Source: Cercis canadensis
Taxonomy: Eukaryota > Streptophyta > Magnoliopsida > Fabales > Fabaceae
Length of the DNA stretch: 64,000 nt
Assembly (NCBI GenBank): GCA_003255065.1
Contig: QAOA01006933.1
Span: 1-64,000 of the forward strand
Reading direction: 5' to 3'
The position numbers and the translations under genes were made by a program. Positions 23,350-36,200 of the stretch are shown piece after piece (the stretch's first letter is position 1; every line of letters begins with the position of its first letter). The notes beneath the pieces are model-generated. The model searched no databases. It saw only the letters and a program-made list of their open reading frames with translations, and was not told the DNA's origin.

Positions 23350-24268
23350 GTTCGAATCGCCTCGCCTACTTTTCTCTCTTCCTCTTTCGCTCTCTCTCTC
23401 ATGGATCTGATTGATTAATAAAAGAAAGACCCTTTTCTTCTCTCTCCAATCCCACAAACAAACCCCTTCTCTCTGTTTCTCTCTCTAGGGTTTCGAGCGT
23501 GAACTCTCAATGACGAAGAAGAAGAAGAGCTGCTTGCGACAATTATAGGGTTTTTCTAATTTTTTTCTGTATTTGATTCTGTGAAAGGGGAAGTCTTCTT
23601 CGTCATTGTGATCGAGCAAATTTCAATTTTTGGGGTCTTCACTCATAGTCCGAGGCCAAAGTGGATCGTCGTTTCAAGGGGAATTGGTGTTCGATTTCGT
23701 TTGCCTGCTGAGGTTTGGAACTCTTCTACGTTTTTGTCCTTTGTTACTTGCTTGTCTGGTGTCTAATTTGCTAATTTGAAGCTTCTGCGGGTTCCTTGGT
23801 GTGAATTGCCACATGGGGTTGAGTGTTTTGCGTTGGTAGTGCTTGTGTGTTCCTCCTTGGAGTTGGGAGAATGTGAGAAATAGAGAAGCGAAGTAGGATT
23901 TTTTGAATTTTGGTGTGTTTGTTGATGGGGTTCGGAAAAAAGGTTAAATTTCAGCTGGGTCTGTTCTCCTTTGTTAGGAGTCTCAAATAATTGATTTTTC
24001 TACTCTGTTTTCATTTGTTTGTACGATCTTTTAAGCAATTGTAGTGAAAGAAGATGAAAATTTTGGGTTTTTTTTTTAGCTGATGTTTGAATTAGTAAGG
24101 TGTTAGAATTTGTTGGGTAACTTTTATCTTTCTGGACATGTGGGCTTAATGGGATCGCTATTTGTATGATGCAGGCATAAAATTTATAGCTACTGATAAG
24201 CTGAGCTAATTGTGGGCTATTAAGATATTACTGTGGCGAATGTTGCTTGGTGCTTAATGATAGTTGCT
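23350..24268 (+). promoter_or_regulatory. Probable promoter/5' leader of the capping enzyme gene, with an intron in the 5' UTR
   Basis: A CT-rich leader (23370-23500, CTCTCTCTC and AGGGTTTCGAGCG) typical of plant 5' UTRs begins about 0.9 kb before the start codon. A good donor (CTGCTGAG|GTTTGG, intron from 23713) and acceptor (TGATGCAG|GCATAA, ending 24174) suggest a 462-bp leader intron. Short upstream ORFs occur at 23401-23418 (5 codons), 23510-23548 (12 codons, starting MTKKKKSC) and 24240-24257. The exact transcription start is not determined. Confidence 0.55.
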
Positions 24269-27200
24269 ATGGACTTGAATGCCTCACCAGTGCCGGAGGA
24301 GGATGAAGAGACTTTTGAGGGACATGTGGTAGAAGAGTATAATAATGCTCCAGAAGAACGCATAGAAAGTGCAGTTGATATAGCACGCCGGGTACCCGTT
24401 CATTTTTCTCTTTTTCTTTCCTTTTGTTTTTTTTCCCTCTTTTGCCCTTTTGACTTGTCCGGGATGTCTAGCATGCCTGATGCCAACTATATTTTGTACT
24501 ACCTTGTTGCAAACCTGGACTACGAAGATGGTAGTTTCTCATTTATTGGGATTAATTGTTGTCATAAAATAATTCTGTTTATTTCGGTTCAGACCTACAT
24601 TCTGACATGGACCATGTTATTGTTTAACTTATTTGTATCCTTGGTTTTATGAAGAAACATATCCTTTCCTGCAATGCTGTTATTCTTTTCTTTACAAATG
24701 CTGAGTACAATTCATAAAATTGTAATTTGGCAGTTATCACCCCTGGCCTGGGAAAATATCAAAACAGTAAATTTCTTTTTCATGGCAGTTAGAAAGAATT
24801 AATTATAGAATCTGTCATGTTAGGAAACCATACCAATAGGTCGTATATACTGCAATGAGCTATTAAATGTTTTTAATAAACTTAATAGATATCCTTTTTC
24901 TTGAATATGCATGTATTTGTTTAAGTACGTGCACTTGCACATGTGCAGGAACCCAGTTTAATGCTTTGCTTGAGAGCATAATTTTGTTAGAAACTGAGCA
25001 TGTATCTCTGGCTTGTTATTTGACACAGTGGACTATGTAAAAAGCTTTTAATACTTCATTTTTAATTTTATTGTCATATAAGAGGAAAACTATGATGAAT
25101 TTAATGCAGCCAAATGTATACTGCTGAGTTAAGTGATTCATATAATCTGAGTCATAAATCATGAGTTGACAATTCTAGAGATGCTTAGATACAGTTGACA
25201 CTTTAGATGGTTGAATGCTCTACGAATTTGCTGAAGTTTATTCCTGAATTAGCAAGAATCCTCTCTCTCTCTCTCTCACTCTCTCACTCTCTCACTCTCT
25301 CACTCTCTCACTCTCTCACTCTCTCACACACACACCCATGTGCAGGAGCACATACACAGACAGTCTGTTAATTGGCAGATATAAATGGATAACTCCTTTG
25401 GAACAGAAGAGAGAGTAAAAATGAACAATCACAATTCTAAAAATTGGGTTTTAGCTACATTAGTTTGTAGTCAATACTGATTGCAATCCCCAACAAGTAT
25501 TCTTTTATGACCATCCAATTGTATACAGGGCTACATTTTCTACTAATTCTGGCCTTTATAAGTCAACAAGTATTTTACCTGTACACATGTTTTCATTAAT
25601 TAATGCATAATTGCTGGGTTCCTGCTTCATTTAGGAGCGTGAGGAAAGAAAAAGACGACTGAAAAGAGAACGTCCGGATGACAGACCTGTGCATGTATCA
25701 CAGTCAACTGGTTATGATCAACCGTTTTATACAAAGACCCTTAAAACATATGACAAAACTAAGCTTCCTCCAGGTAAGGATTTCATTCCTTAGTCAACTT
25801 GATGTGTTGCCTGTGGTATTTAGGAATGTGATTCCATTTGAGTTCGAATGGTGCTATTTTCATAGCAATATAAATTCAGATAATTGTTTGTTTGGGCAAT
25901 ATCATCATCAGCTATAAAATACTATAAATAAGAAGTGATATTCCTGATTAAAATGTTATATTGTCTTTACTGCTGAGTTTTTGGATGAGTTGGTCTACTA
26001 ATTCGAAATTTAGCTGAATGTCATTAGATTCATTATTATCTGTCAATCATAAGTCCTATACAATTACTTTGAAGTGTCTGGGCCAATAGTTTGAATCAGT
26101 CTGTTGTCTATCATTATGTGCCTGCTCAAATCACCACTCTTTGTCGCAATGTGGTAAGTTTCTTTTTATTAAGGTAGTGAAAACTATTAATGATATTTGA
26201 TATAAATTGATATTGAAAAATATAAGCATTGATGCTTGCTAGTAATAGGCATCCTTTAATCAAATTTACCAGTAAATTATTGTTAAAATATATGGAATTA
26301 TTTGAGATCTTTTACTTCCACTTGTACCTTTGATAATTGCTTGTGTAAGTATTCTTTAACATTCTTACCTTTTTCTTTATCTATTTAGTTTCAGAACTTT
26401 CTCCTAAGAATTGCAGTAATTACAGTTCTATACACCTGAGTCATGTAACATATTATGACCTCAATTTCCTTTGACCATTTACATATATAATATCAACCAT
26501 GTATGGACTTGGGAATGCATATCTACTAAGAATTGCAACAACCAAAGTTCCATACATCTGAGTCATATAGCATATTTATGACCTCAATTTTATTCTACCA
26601 TTAACATATTAAAATAATTCAACTATGTATGGGCTACTGAATGTGTAACATGAAAATATCATGTGTTTGCATGTGTGGCTGTGTTATGGATGTTTTTACT
26701 AAATCCACATACTTTATCTCATGACCTCCTGCAACTACCTGGGTCCTTCACCACTGGACCACACCTAGTGGCTTACTGTCTTAACATATTTTAATCTTCT
26801 AATGGTCGCTTATCTTTTAATATACTTCTCTTCTTATCTTGAACTATTCCATGGATGATTTATTTCATATCATGAAACATAATCATGTATTGTCATTTTA
26901 TTCTTTAATCTTTATATGCAGGTTGGTTGGATTGCCCTTCATTTGGCCAAGAAATTTGTTGCATGATACCTTCTAAGGTTCCGCTTGGTGAATCGTTCAA
27001 TGACTACATTGCTCCTGGTAAAAGATACTCATTTAAACAAGTGATACATCAACAAAGAGTGTTAGGGAGAAAAGTAAGTAGAATTAATTCAAAAAATGTT
27101 CATTCAGGTTCTACTCTGTTTCTCCTGCTTCTTTGTTTTCCATGCACATCTTCCCTTGTAAGATGTCATAGGATTTTTCTTCAACTTTAAGGGTGTGTTT

Positions 27201-30200
27201 GGATTAGCTGTGAAGAATAGATTATATAAAGAATCGATTATAATTGATTTTGGAAAAATTGATTATGAGAGAATCAGGTTTTATGTTTAGATATGTTATT
27301 TCAAAAGCGATTTTATAATATGTTTTGTTTGTATTGTATAAAGAGAATTGCTTTTAGCCTTTTAGGTGTCAAATCACCAAAAAAGGTGTTGAGTGCTTTG
27401 GATAGTGAACATAGTAATAAATTTTGAAGGATTATTTGGTAAAAGGCAGAACTAACAGTAACAAATGCAATTCAGATTATAATCAAAAACTTCTTTTTTT
27501 AGCTTATACACAATAGCTGTTAGAGTGTCTTGAAAAATGTGCACAGCTGTTATTTTAATTTTATCAAACATGCAATAATGGTAAAAAAAATTGATTATAG
27601 CACTGCAACAGCTGTTGGAATGCCTCTAAAGGCATTCATAAACACACTAAGAGTAGGAATGAATTAAGCAAGAGGAATTCCTTTAATCATAGCATAAAAG
27701 GAAAAAAGAAGAAAGGATTCGTAGATGGAGTGTTTTACACCATTGCCAAAATCTAAAGAAATAAAATGCCAGTTTTCCAAAGCAAAATATATTTTGCTTC
27801 ACTTTTGAAGGCCTTTGACATTTTATTATTTTGATTTGCAGCTTGGTTTGGTGATTGATTTGACAAATACTTCTCGATACTATCCAGTGACAGATCTGAA
27901 GAAAGAGGGTATCAAGCATGTTAAGGTATGTTGTGGGTAACTTCTGTTTACCAAATCAAGGTTTTCTAATTCTTTCTCTGAAACTAGGACTCCTTTTTCT
28001 TGTCCTTTTATTCTAAGATCTCTTTTGTGTTTAGATCCAATGCAAGGGCCGCGATTCTGTACCTGATAGTTTATCTGTGAATCAGTTTGTCTATGAGGTT
28101 TGTTTCTTTCTTGTTCATATTCTTTAGTCTTTCTGAGTTATTTTGATGCACATGGCATTTGTTGACTCTTTTTAGGTAGAAATGCATTTTTTTCACATGA
28201 ATAAACATTGCTATTACCTTATTAAGATGCTCCAGAAAGAGGGAGGAGGGTTGTCCATACTTTATAAAGTTTTTCATTTGATGTATTAAATTTATATTTC
28301 TTTTGCAAAAATTCTTTTGGAACTTGTAAGCAGTTTTCCCTAGATTAATTCATATAAGAAGTTAATAAAAACTAGAGTTGACTCTCCTATGATGATGGAT
28401 GCTTATAAAAATTTGTTGGTATATTGTCTGCACTTCTCTTATAAATCACTAATATAATTTAATAAATTAGTTTATATATATGAAATAGTTACATGATTTT
28501 TAATATTGTTTAATATTTTGTGCATGCGTGTGATTGTGTGCCCCTAATCATAGTGTGTGGGCATGAGAGTTTGTAGGGGAAAAGGAAAAAATATGAATTC
28601 ACGAGTGTTATACACCCCCTATTACACCTTGTTAGAGCACAATAGTTTTGTTCATAAGTCTATTCAAGCACTCATGGTTTTGACTATTTACCTTCCAGGT
28701 TACACAATTTCTATCACGTCAAAAACACTCAAAGAAGTATATACTTGTCCATTGTACACATGGGCATAATCGTACAGGATACATGATCATCCATTATCTT
28801 ATGCGCTCTATGTCAATGTCTGTTACTCAGGTTAGTTCTTGACTTACCTTATGATTATCAATTTTTTCTGTCTCTAGTTTTCTTTTAAAAAATGTTGCTT
28901 GAATTTTTTCAGTATTCGTTTTCTTGCTTTGTCTATTCTGCAGGCAATAAAAATATTTGCTGAAGCACGCCCTCCAGGAATCTACAAACCTGATTACATT
29001 GATGCTTTATACACATTTTATCATGAAAAGAAGCCTGAAATGGCTGTTTGTCCTCAAACTCCGGAGTGGAAGAGATCTTCTGAATTTGATCTCAATGGTG
29101 AAGCAGTACCAGATGATGACGATGATGGAGTACCAGGCCCTCCTCTGCATGTATGGATAGTTTACAAGTGAATTTTGATATTTGGCTTCTATTATCTTGT
29201 GCTATATGAATGGCTTGTCAAAAATAACACAAGGGTGTAATAATAGGTCTGGGAAAATCCGTGCTTAAATGCCTTTCTTGAAATGTCATAGACTAGTGTT
29301 TCCTCTCCTATTCTAAGGACTCGTATAACTGCAACAGTTAATTGTTTTTAGGTGCAATATCCAAGATGTTAATCTGACCGGCTAGAATCATCCCAAGTCT
29401 GGTCCAATTACATGATTCCTGGGTAATAATAGAGCTTTTATCTTCTTTTGTACAGTCTTGCTTATTCTGCATGCTGTCAACTTTCCCATTTTTCTTCACT
29501 AAGGATTGGAAATTAGAAATTGACCAAGTAACCCGGACCATGGAGGAGTTTTATCTTGCTCATTGACAGAATTTTACAGTTTTACTATGTTGTGGCACCT
29601 TCTCATAAACAGTCTGTTGATAGCAAATTACTACATATTTCATTTATAATTTTGTTGATGAATAAGCTTTTATTTGGTGTGCCAATAGATGGGAATGATG
29701 CTAATGGCTAACAGGGGGCAAAATGGTATTTTTCCTGTTAGAAATTATATTCTCCATTGTAGTTTCTATAGGGGTTTTCTAAGCTACTCCCCTCCCCTAC
29801 TAAAAGTGGTGGTAGAATTACCTCCTCCCCCAAAACAACTGTTCTTAGCAGAATTAACTCTTGATTTTGGTGTCAGTGTGAAACTCTTGGAAAACTGAGT
29901 GGACTAGTGTGAGTCAAACATCTAAATAGTTCACAAAATTTGAGTTTGATTAGATCAAAATGTAAAAATCTGAGAATAATTTCTCTCTTACTGCTATTGA
30001 CAACGAGACTTTACATATATAGGAATTGATGACAGCAATCAATTCCTAATTATAAGCAATAGCCTAATCTAAGGGATTCTATTTACATTAATTATCCCTA
30101 GTCAGCTATCCTAATAAATACAATTAACTGCAGCTGATTAAATACAATAACTCCAGCTGATTGAATACAATTAGCTATCCCTTAATTTCCTCCCTTAATA

Positions 30201-33200
30201 TCCGGGATTTCCAACACTCCCCCTCAAGCTGAGGCATAGATATTGATCATGCCCAGCTTGCTTGTTAATTCTTCAACCTGTGGTCTAGGAAGACTCTTGG
30301 TAAGAAGATCAGCTACCTGCTGCTTTGTGGGCAGATATCTTAGACTAATAAGCCCATTATCAACCTTTTCTTTAATGAAGTGTCTGTCAATCTCTACATG
30401 CTTAGTTCTGTCATGATGGACTGGATTGTGGGCTATGTTGACTGCTGCTTGGTTGTCACAATATAAGGTTATGGGTAGAGGTATAGGAACCTGAAGTTCC
30501 TTTAGTATTCTTTTTAGCCAAATACCCTCGCAAACCCCATGTGCTAAGGCCCGAAACTCTGCCTCTGCAGTACTTCTGGCTACAACAGCCTGCTTTTTAC
30601 TTCTCCATATCACTAGATTTCCCCACACATAAGTAAAATAACCTGAAGTGGAGCGCCTATCAGTTATTGACCCTGCCCAATCTGCATCAGTGAATATTTC
30701 AACATGTTTCTGCCTTCCTTTTCTAAAATACAATCCCTTTCCTGGAGTGCTCTTTAAGTACCTCAAAATTCTGTGCATTGCATCCATGTGGCCTTCCTTT
30801 GGAGAATGCATGAATTGGCTCACCACGCTTACTGCAAATGCAATGTCAGGCCGTGTGTGTGCAAGGTATATGAGTTTTCCCACAAGCCATTGATACCTCC
30901 CTTTATCAGCATCTCGGCCATCCTCTTCTCTCCCCAACTTCTTATTAGGTTCCATAGGGGTGTCAGCTGGTTTATAGCCCATCATTCCAGTTTCTTGCAA
31001 TAAATCCAGCACATATTTTTGCTGTGAGATTGAAATGCCAGTATGGTTCCTTGCTACCTCCATCCCTAGGAAGTATTTTAGAGGTCCTAGGTCTTTAAGC
31101 TCAAATATCTTGCTGAGATAATTCTTTAATGAACTGATTTCAGCTAGATCATTCCCTGTTATAATCATATCATCCACATACACAATGAGGATAGTAATCT
31201 TACCTCCTAATGAGTGCTTAAAGAACATGGTGTGATCGGTTTGAGCTTGGCAGTACCCTCTATTCTTCACAACCCTCACAAGTTTCTCAAATCATGCTCT
31301 TGGGGATTGTTCCAGCCCATAAAGAGTCTTTTTCAATCTGCACACCTTCTCTTTTGGTCCCTCAAACCCGGGAGGTATATTCATGTAGACTTCCTCATTC
31401 AGCACTCCATTAAGAAAAGCATTCTTCACATCTAGCTGATGGAGAGGCCAGTCTAAGTTTGCTGCCAAAGAAAACAGCACCCTCACTGTGTTGAGTTTTG
31501 CTACAGGTGCAAATGTCTCCTGGTAGTCAATGCCATAGGTTTGAGTGAATCCCCTTGCAACCAATCTAGCTTTATACCTGTCTATGCTGCCATCACCTTT
31601 ATATTTAATAGTAAACAGCCATTTACATCCAACTGTCTTCTTACCAATAGGTGGGTCCCTAAATTCCCAAGTGCCCTCATCTCTTCCAAAACAGCATGCT
31701 TCCATTCAGGTTTAGTGACTGCTTCATATATGTTTTAGGAATTGCTGTCTTGGAGAGGTCAGTGGTGAAAGCATGAAAACTAGGAGATAGCTGTTCATAT
31801 GACACAAATTTGGAAATAGGGTGTTTTGTACATGCCCTTACCCCTTTTCTGATTGCAATTGGAAAGTCTCCCAAGATTTGGGGCAATTCGGTCAGCTGCT
31901 GCATGGCTGGTTGAGTTTCTGTTGGTTGCTGTATGGGGCATTCAGTACTATGAGTGTTATTAGAGCACACTCTAGGTTCAAATGATTGCCCTTGCTGTAT
32001 GTCAGATTTGTCACCCTTTGAAGATGTATTTCTCTTGGAATAAACAAGCAATTCTGGAGGGTCTTTAGAGTTTTTTGTTTCTGTGGTGACTGGTTCAGGT
32101 TCAGTCAAGATGGTTTTGGGGATAGACAACGGAGTTTCGGGAATAGGTAGAGAAGTAGGAGTGGTTGCGGAAATTATGGAAGGTTGAGCAGGTCCTGTTT
32201 CAACTTGCTGAATAGGTCCTGTTTCAGATGATGGAATGGTCTGTTGTTCAAGCTCTAAGATGGTTTCCCGGCACACATCTTTGCCTATATGCTCGCCCTG
32301 AAGATGTGGGGGGAAAGTATGGTTCTGTTTCATAGAAGGTGACATCCTTAGATACAAAAAACCGTTTGAGAGGAGGTGAATAATACTTATACCCTTTTTG
32401 AGTGGGTGAGTAACCTACAAACACACATTTGTGTGCCCTAGGATCAAGTTTGGATTGCCCAAGAAATTGGAAGTAAANAAAGACCTTACAACTGAAAGTC
32501 TTTGGGGAGAGAGATGTAGGACTGAAGTAGGGAAAGGACTGTTGAAGGACTGAAATAGGGGTTTGAAATGCCAGAACTTTAGAAGGCATCCGATTAATGA
32601 GATGAGCTGCTGTTAGAACAGCCTCTCCCCATAGATATTTGGGAACATGCATAGTGAACATGAGGGATCTAGCCACTTCTAAGAGATGACGGCTTTTTCT
32701 CTCGGATATACCATTCTGTTGGGGGGTATTGGCACAAGAACTTTGGTGAATTATACCTTGAGAATTAAGGTATTCTCCTAGGATAGAGTTAAAGTATTCC
32801 TTTCCATTATTGGTGCAAAAAAATTGAATGGTGGCTTTGAACTGATTTTGGACCATAGAATGAAAATTTTTGAAGGTTTGGGAGGCTTCAGATTTTTCTT
32901 TTAGGAGGTATACTCAGCAGATTCTGGTATGGTCATCAATAAATGTAATGAACCATCTAGCCCCGGAAGTACTTTTCACTCTAGAGGGTCCCCAAACATC
33001 ACTATGAATAAGGGCAAAAGGTCTAGAGGCAGTATATGGTTTAACATTATATGGAACTCGAGTTTGCTTGGCTAATTGACACACCTCACAAGAAAGAGAA
33101 TTCAAATTTTCATTGATAAATAAGGTTGGAAACAACCGCTTGAGGTACAGAAAATTAGGATGCCCTAACCTACGATGCCACAACATAATTTTATCAGATT

Positions 33201-36200
33201 TGGACATTCTTACAGCAAGAGCTTGTTTATTAGGAGGTCCACAGTTTTTCCAGAAGTAGAGACCATCTGACATACTAGCACTGCCAATCATCTTCCTCGT
33301 AGCTTGCTCTTGTATAACACAACAATCAGGGGTAAATTTCACTAAGCATTGAGAGTCATTGGTTAATTTACTGATTGAAACAATGTTGCAAGTTAAATTA
33401 GGGACATGAAGAACAGAATGAAGAACCAGATTTTTGGTTAATTTGATTGACCCAAAACCAGCAACAGGTGGGAGAGATCCATTGGCTACCCTTACCCAAT
33501 AGTCATGGGTGCATGGTGTATAGGAGAGTAAAAGAGAGGGATCACCTGTCATATGGTCCGAAGCTCCAGAATCAAAGATCCAAGGAGCTGAATGTGCAGG
33601 TTCAGGGTTAGACATAGAGCGGGCCGTACCTTTAAGAGCTAGAGAACATGTAGGTGTCTCGGATTGGGTACTAAGCAATCGGTGGAGTGCTTCCAGTTGA
33701 GGTTTAGACAGCTGAACACTAGAGACTTCTTCCTCTCCCCAAGTTTCTTCAAGTATAGGTTCACTAGAAACTCGGTGGGCCTTGCCTTCTCTTTTATTTT
33801 TAGATTTCCAGCTAGGTGGTACTCCATGGAGTTGGAAGCACTTATCCCGAGTGTGGCCTATCTTCTTACAGTAGCTGCAAGTAGGACGATCCCCAAGCTT
33901 GAGTGGCTTCTTGTCACCTCGAATTTTAGGATCAGAACTGCCCTTGGTATAGAGGGCAGTAGTTTCAGCAGAGATTGGGTTTTTTTCTTCTCCCAACATT
34001 ACCCTCTTTCTGTTTTCTTCACGTCTCACTTCAGCAAAGGCTTCTCCAATTGATGGCAGAGGCCTTCTTCCCAAGATCCGACCATGTACCTCATCCAAAG
34101 TTCTGTTTAAACCTGCCAGAAAATCATTCAGTCGCTCCTTGTCCAGATGTGCCTTGAATTTGACATGTTCATCAACATCTCCCCAATCAGATTCATAGAA
34201 CAGATCTAGTTCTTACCACAGAACCTTTAGGGAGTTGTAATATCCAATGACATCCAGGTTACCTTGCCTAATATCCTTCAGCTTCAACTTGATCTCAAAC
34301 ACTTGAGATGCATTCTCAAGGTCTGAGTAGGTTTCTTTGACAGCATCCCAAATCGCCTTGGCTGTCTTGAACAGCAAATAGGTTCGGTTGATGGTTGGCT
34401 CCATGGAGTTGATGAGCCAAGACATGACAATGGAGTTATTAAGTTCCCAAGCAGCATAGCTGGGATCATCAAGCTTGGGTTTACTGAGTTCACCAGTAAT
34501 AAAACCCAGCTTTCCCCGTCCTCTAATCACCATGAGGACTGACTGAGACCAGTGGAGAAAGTTCTTCCCATCTAGCCTATGATTTGTAATGACTAGAGAA
34601 TAATTTTCACCAAAGGAAGAGATACCCGGAGTGGACAAACTGGTATTACTACTAGAACTCCCTTTTCCCGAAAGATCCATGGTTTGAACTTGCTCTGATA
34701 CCATGTAAAAATCTGAGAATAATTTCTCTCTTACTGCTATTGACAACTAGACTTTACATATATAGGAATTGATGACAGCAATCAATTCCTAATTATAAGC
34801 AATAGCCTAATCTAAGGGATTCTATTTACATTAATTATCCCTAGTCAGCTATCCTAATAAATACAATTAACTACAGCTGATTAAATACAATAACTCCAGC
34901 TGATTGAATACAATTAGCTATCCCTTAATTTCCTCCCTTAATATCCGGGATTTCCAACACAAAACATTTCACTACACCTTGTAAAGTTTTTCCTCTATTT
35001 TTCATGTATGGCCTTGACTATGCACCTTAGTAGGGAGCTAACTATTTTGACTCACACTAAGTCGCTTAGTTTTTGAGAGCTTCAAACTAACACCAAAATC
35101 AGGTGCTAATTCTGCCCAGAATAGTGGCGGGGTAGCTTAGAGCCCCCTTTTTGTAAAATCTAAAAGATAAAGTTTTAAGTTATTATTTCAATAAAATTCT
35201 GGTTGAGGTGTTATTGAGGCTTCATTTTCCAAGCAAAAGAAACAAATCAATCTATTAAAACATGATGGCCTGTTTGTTCTGTGTGTATGCAGCTGCATTC
35301 TGTTCGATGTAAGCAGGGGTATTTGCTAGTTGTTTACTACTGCTTTAGCATGTATTGGTGGTTTGTGGTTACTGTATTATCATAGGAGTTTAAAAGTAGA
35401 GCTGGTATATTTGTACACAAATCTATGATCTTTACTGTATTGTGGATATGTTTGATGATTACCATTGTAAACAAATCAAATTGAGAAGATGCTACAGCTA
35501 GATTTCTTCTATAAATCTATTGTGATGAGCTGGAAATACCTTGAAGCATGGGCTGTAGAGTTAATGCTGTACTCTTTTTGATGACTGTTAATGGGATTTC
35601 GAGTTTGAACTCCTGGTATTATAAACCTCATTACATTTCTGGAACTACTTTGATAATTATTTTCATACTTTGGTTCTATGAAATTTAAACTAGTTTCATA
35701 CTTTAGATGATTGTTTAACTGATGGTGGATTCATATAAAGGTAGTGCTCTTAGCCGTATATAATATTTTAAATTTTGACACATTTTAAATGCTCTCAGGA
35801 GAACCATGATACAGATGGAATCATGACAAATGATGATGTTTTGGGTGATGAGATACCTCCCGATCAGCAAGATGCATTCCGGCAGTTCTGCTATCAATCA
35901 CTCAAATTGGGTGCAGGGGTAAGCACTTTCAAATGGTTATCTTCCATGTGCGAGATTACTCGTTAGACTTCCTTTGTGTTGAGGATTCAGAGATGTGGAA
36001 ACTGGATGTTGATGGCATGTATCTTGCTGGTGCTTGTTCCAGCACAATTTTTACTCTTTTCTTGGTCCTGTTTCTTCATATCATATTGCAGGTCCTTGTG
36101 TTTGCAATTTCATGTACTTGGATAGCTTGTTATATGTTTCCAAAATTTGTGTAAAATTTTGAGTACGTATGTTGTCATTTCTGGTTACTTTGCTAGATTT

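Larger units (their letters stand above)
29961..34959 (-). mobile_element. Young Ty1/copia retrotransposon in intron 7 of the capping enzyme gene
   Basis: A 4999-bp element on the minus strand with two 256-bp LTRs differing at only two positions, and a perfect 5-bp target duplication CAAAA (29956-29960 and 34960-34964). The primer site TGGTATCAGAGC (initiator tRNA-Met) adjoins the right LTR, and the polypurine tract TTGAGGGGGAG adjoins the left LTR. Minus-strand parts in copia order: gag (about 34.2-34.75 kb), zinc knuckle, protease and integrase start (32.9-34.1 kb), integrase (32.25-32.86 kb), RT (31.1-31.7 kb) and RNase H (30.2-30.9 kb). Structurally nearly complete, with a few coding breaks (about four, one possibly due to an assembly N). 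LTR divergence of 0.8% suggests about 0.3-0.6 million years at rates of 1.3e-8 to 7e-9 per site per year, less if trees evolve more slowly. Confidence 0.95.
29771..35147. mobile_element. Foldback/MITE-like element in intron 7, split by a copia insertion
   Basis: The 190 bp left of the copia element and the 183 bp right of it are inverted complements. GGGGTTTTCTAAGCTACTCC (29771) pairs with GGGGTAGCTTAGAGCCCCC read in reverse (ends 35147). GATTTTGGTGTCAGTGTGAA pairs with the complement of TTCAAACTAACACCAAAATC, and GTGTGAGTCAAA with TTTGACTCACAC. Without the copia element and one TSD copy it would be about 373 bp. No clear flanking target duplication, so the superfamily is undecided. Confidence 0.75.

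Noticed and set aside
23355-23375. GTTCGAATC as a tRNA T-loop (B box)
   Set aside because: No matching A box, acceptor stem or anticodon arm can be drawn around it; it lies in the leader region of the capping enzyme gene.
25261-25335. Regular short repeats that might suggest a CRISPR-like array
   Set aside because: It is a CT-rich microsatellite in a plant intron with no unique spacers.
29338-29541. 67-codon minus frame in intron 7 of the capping enzyme gene
   Set aside because: Intronic, no domain, and not part of either nested transposon.
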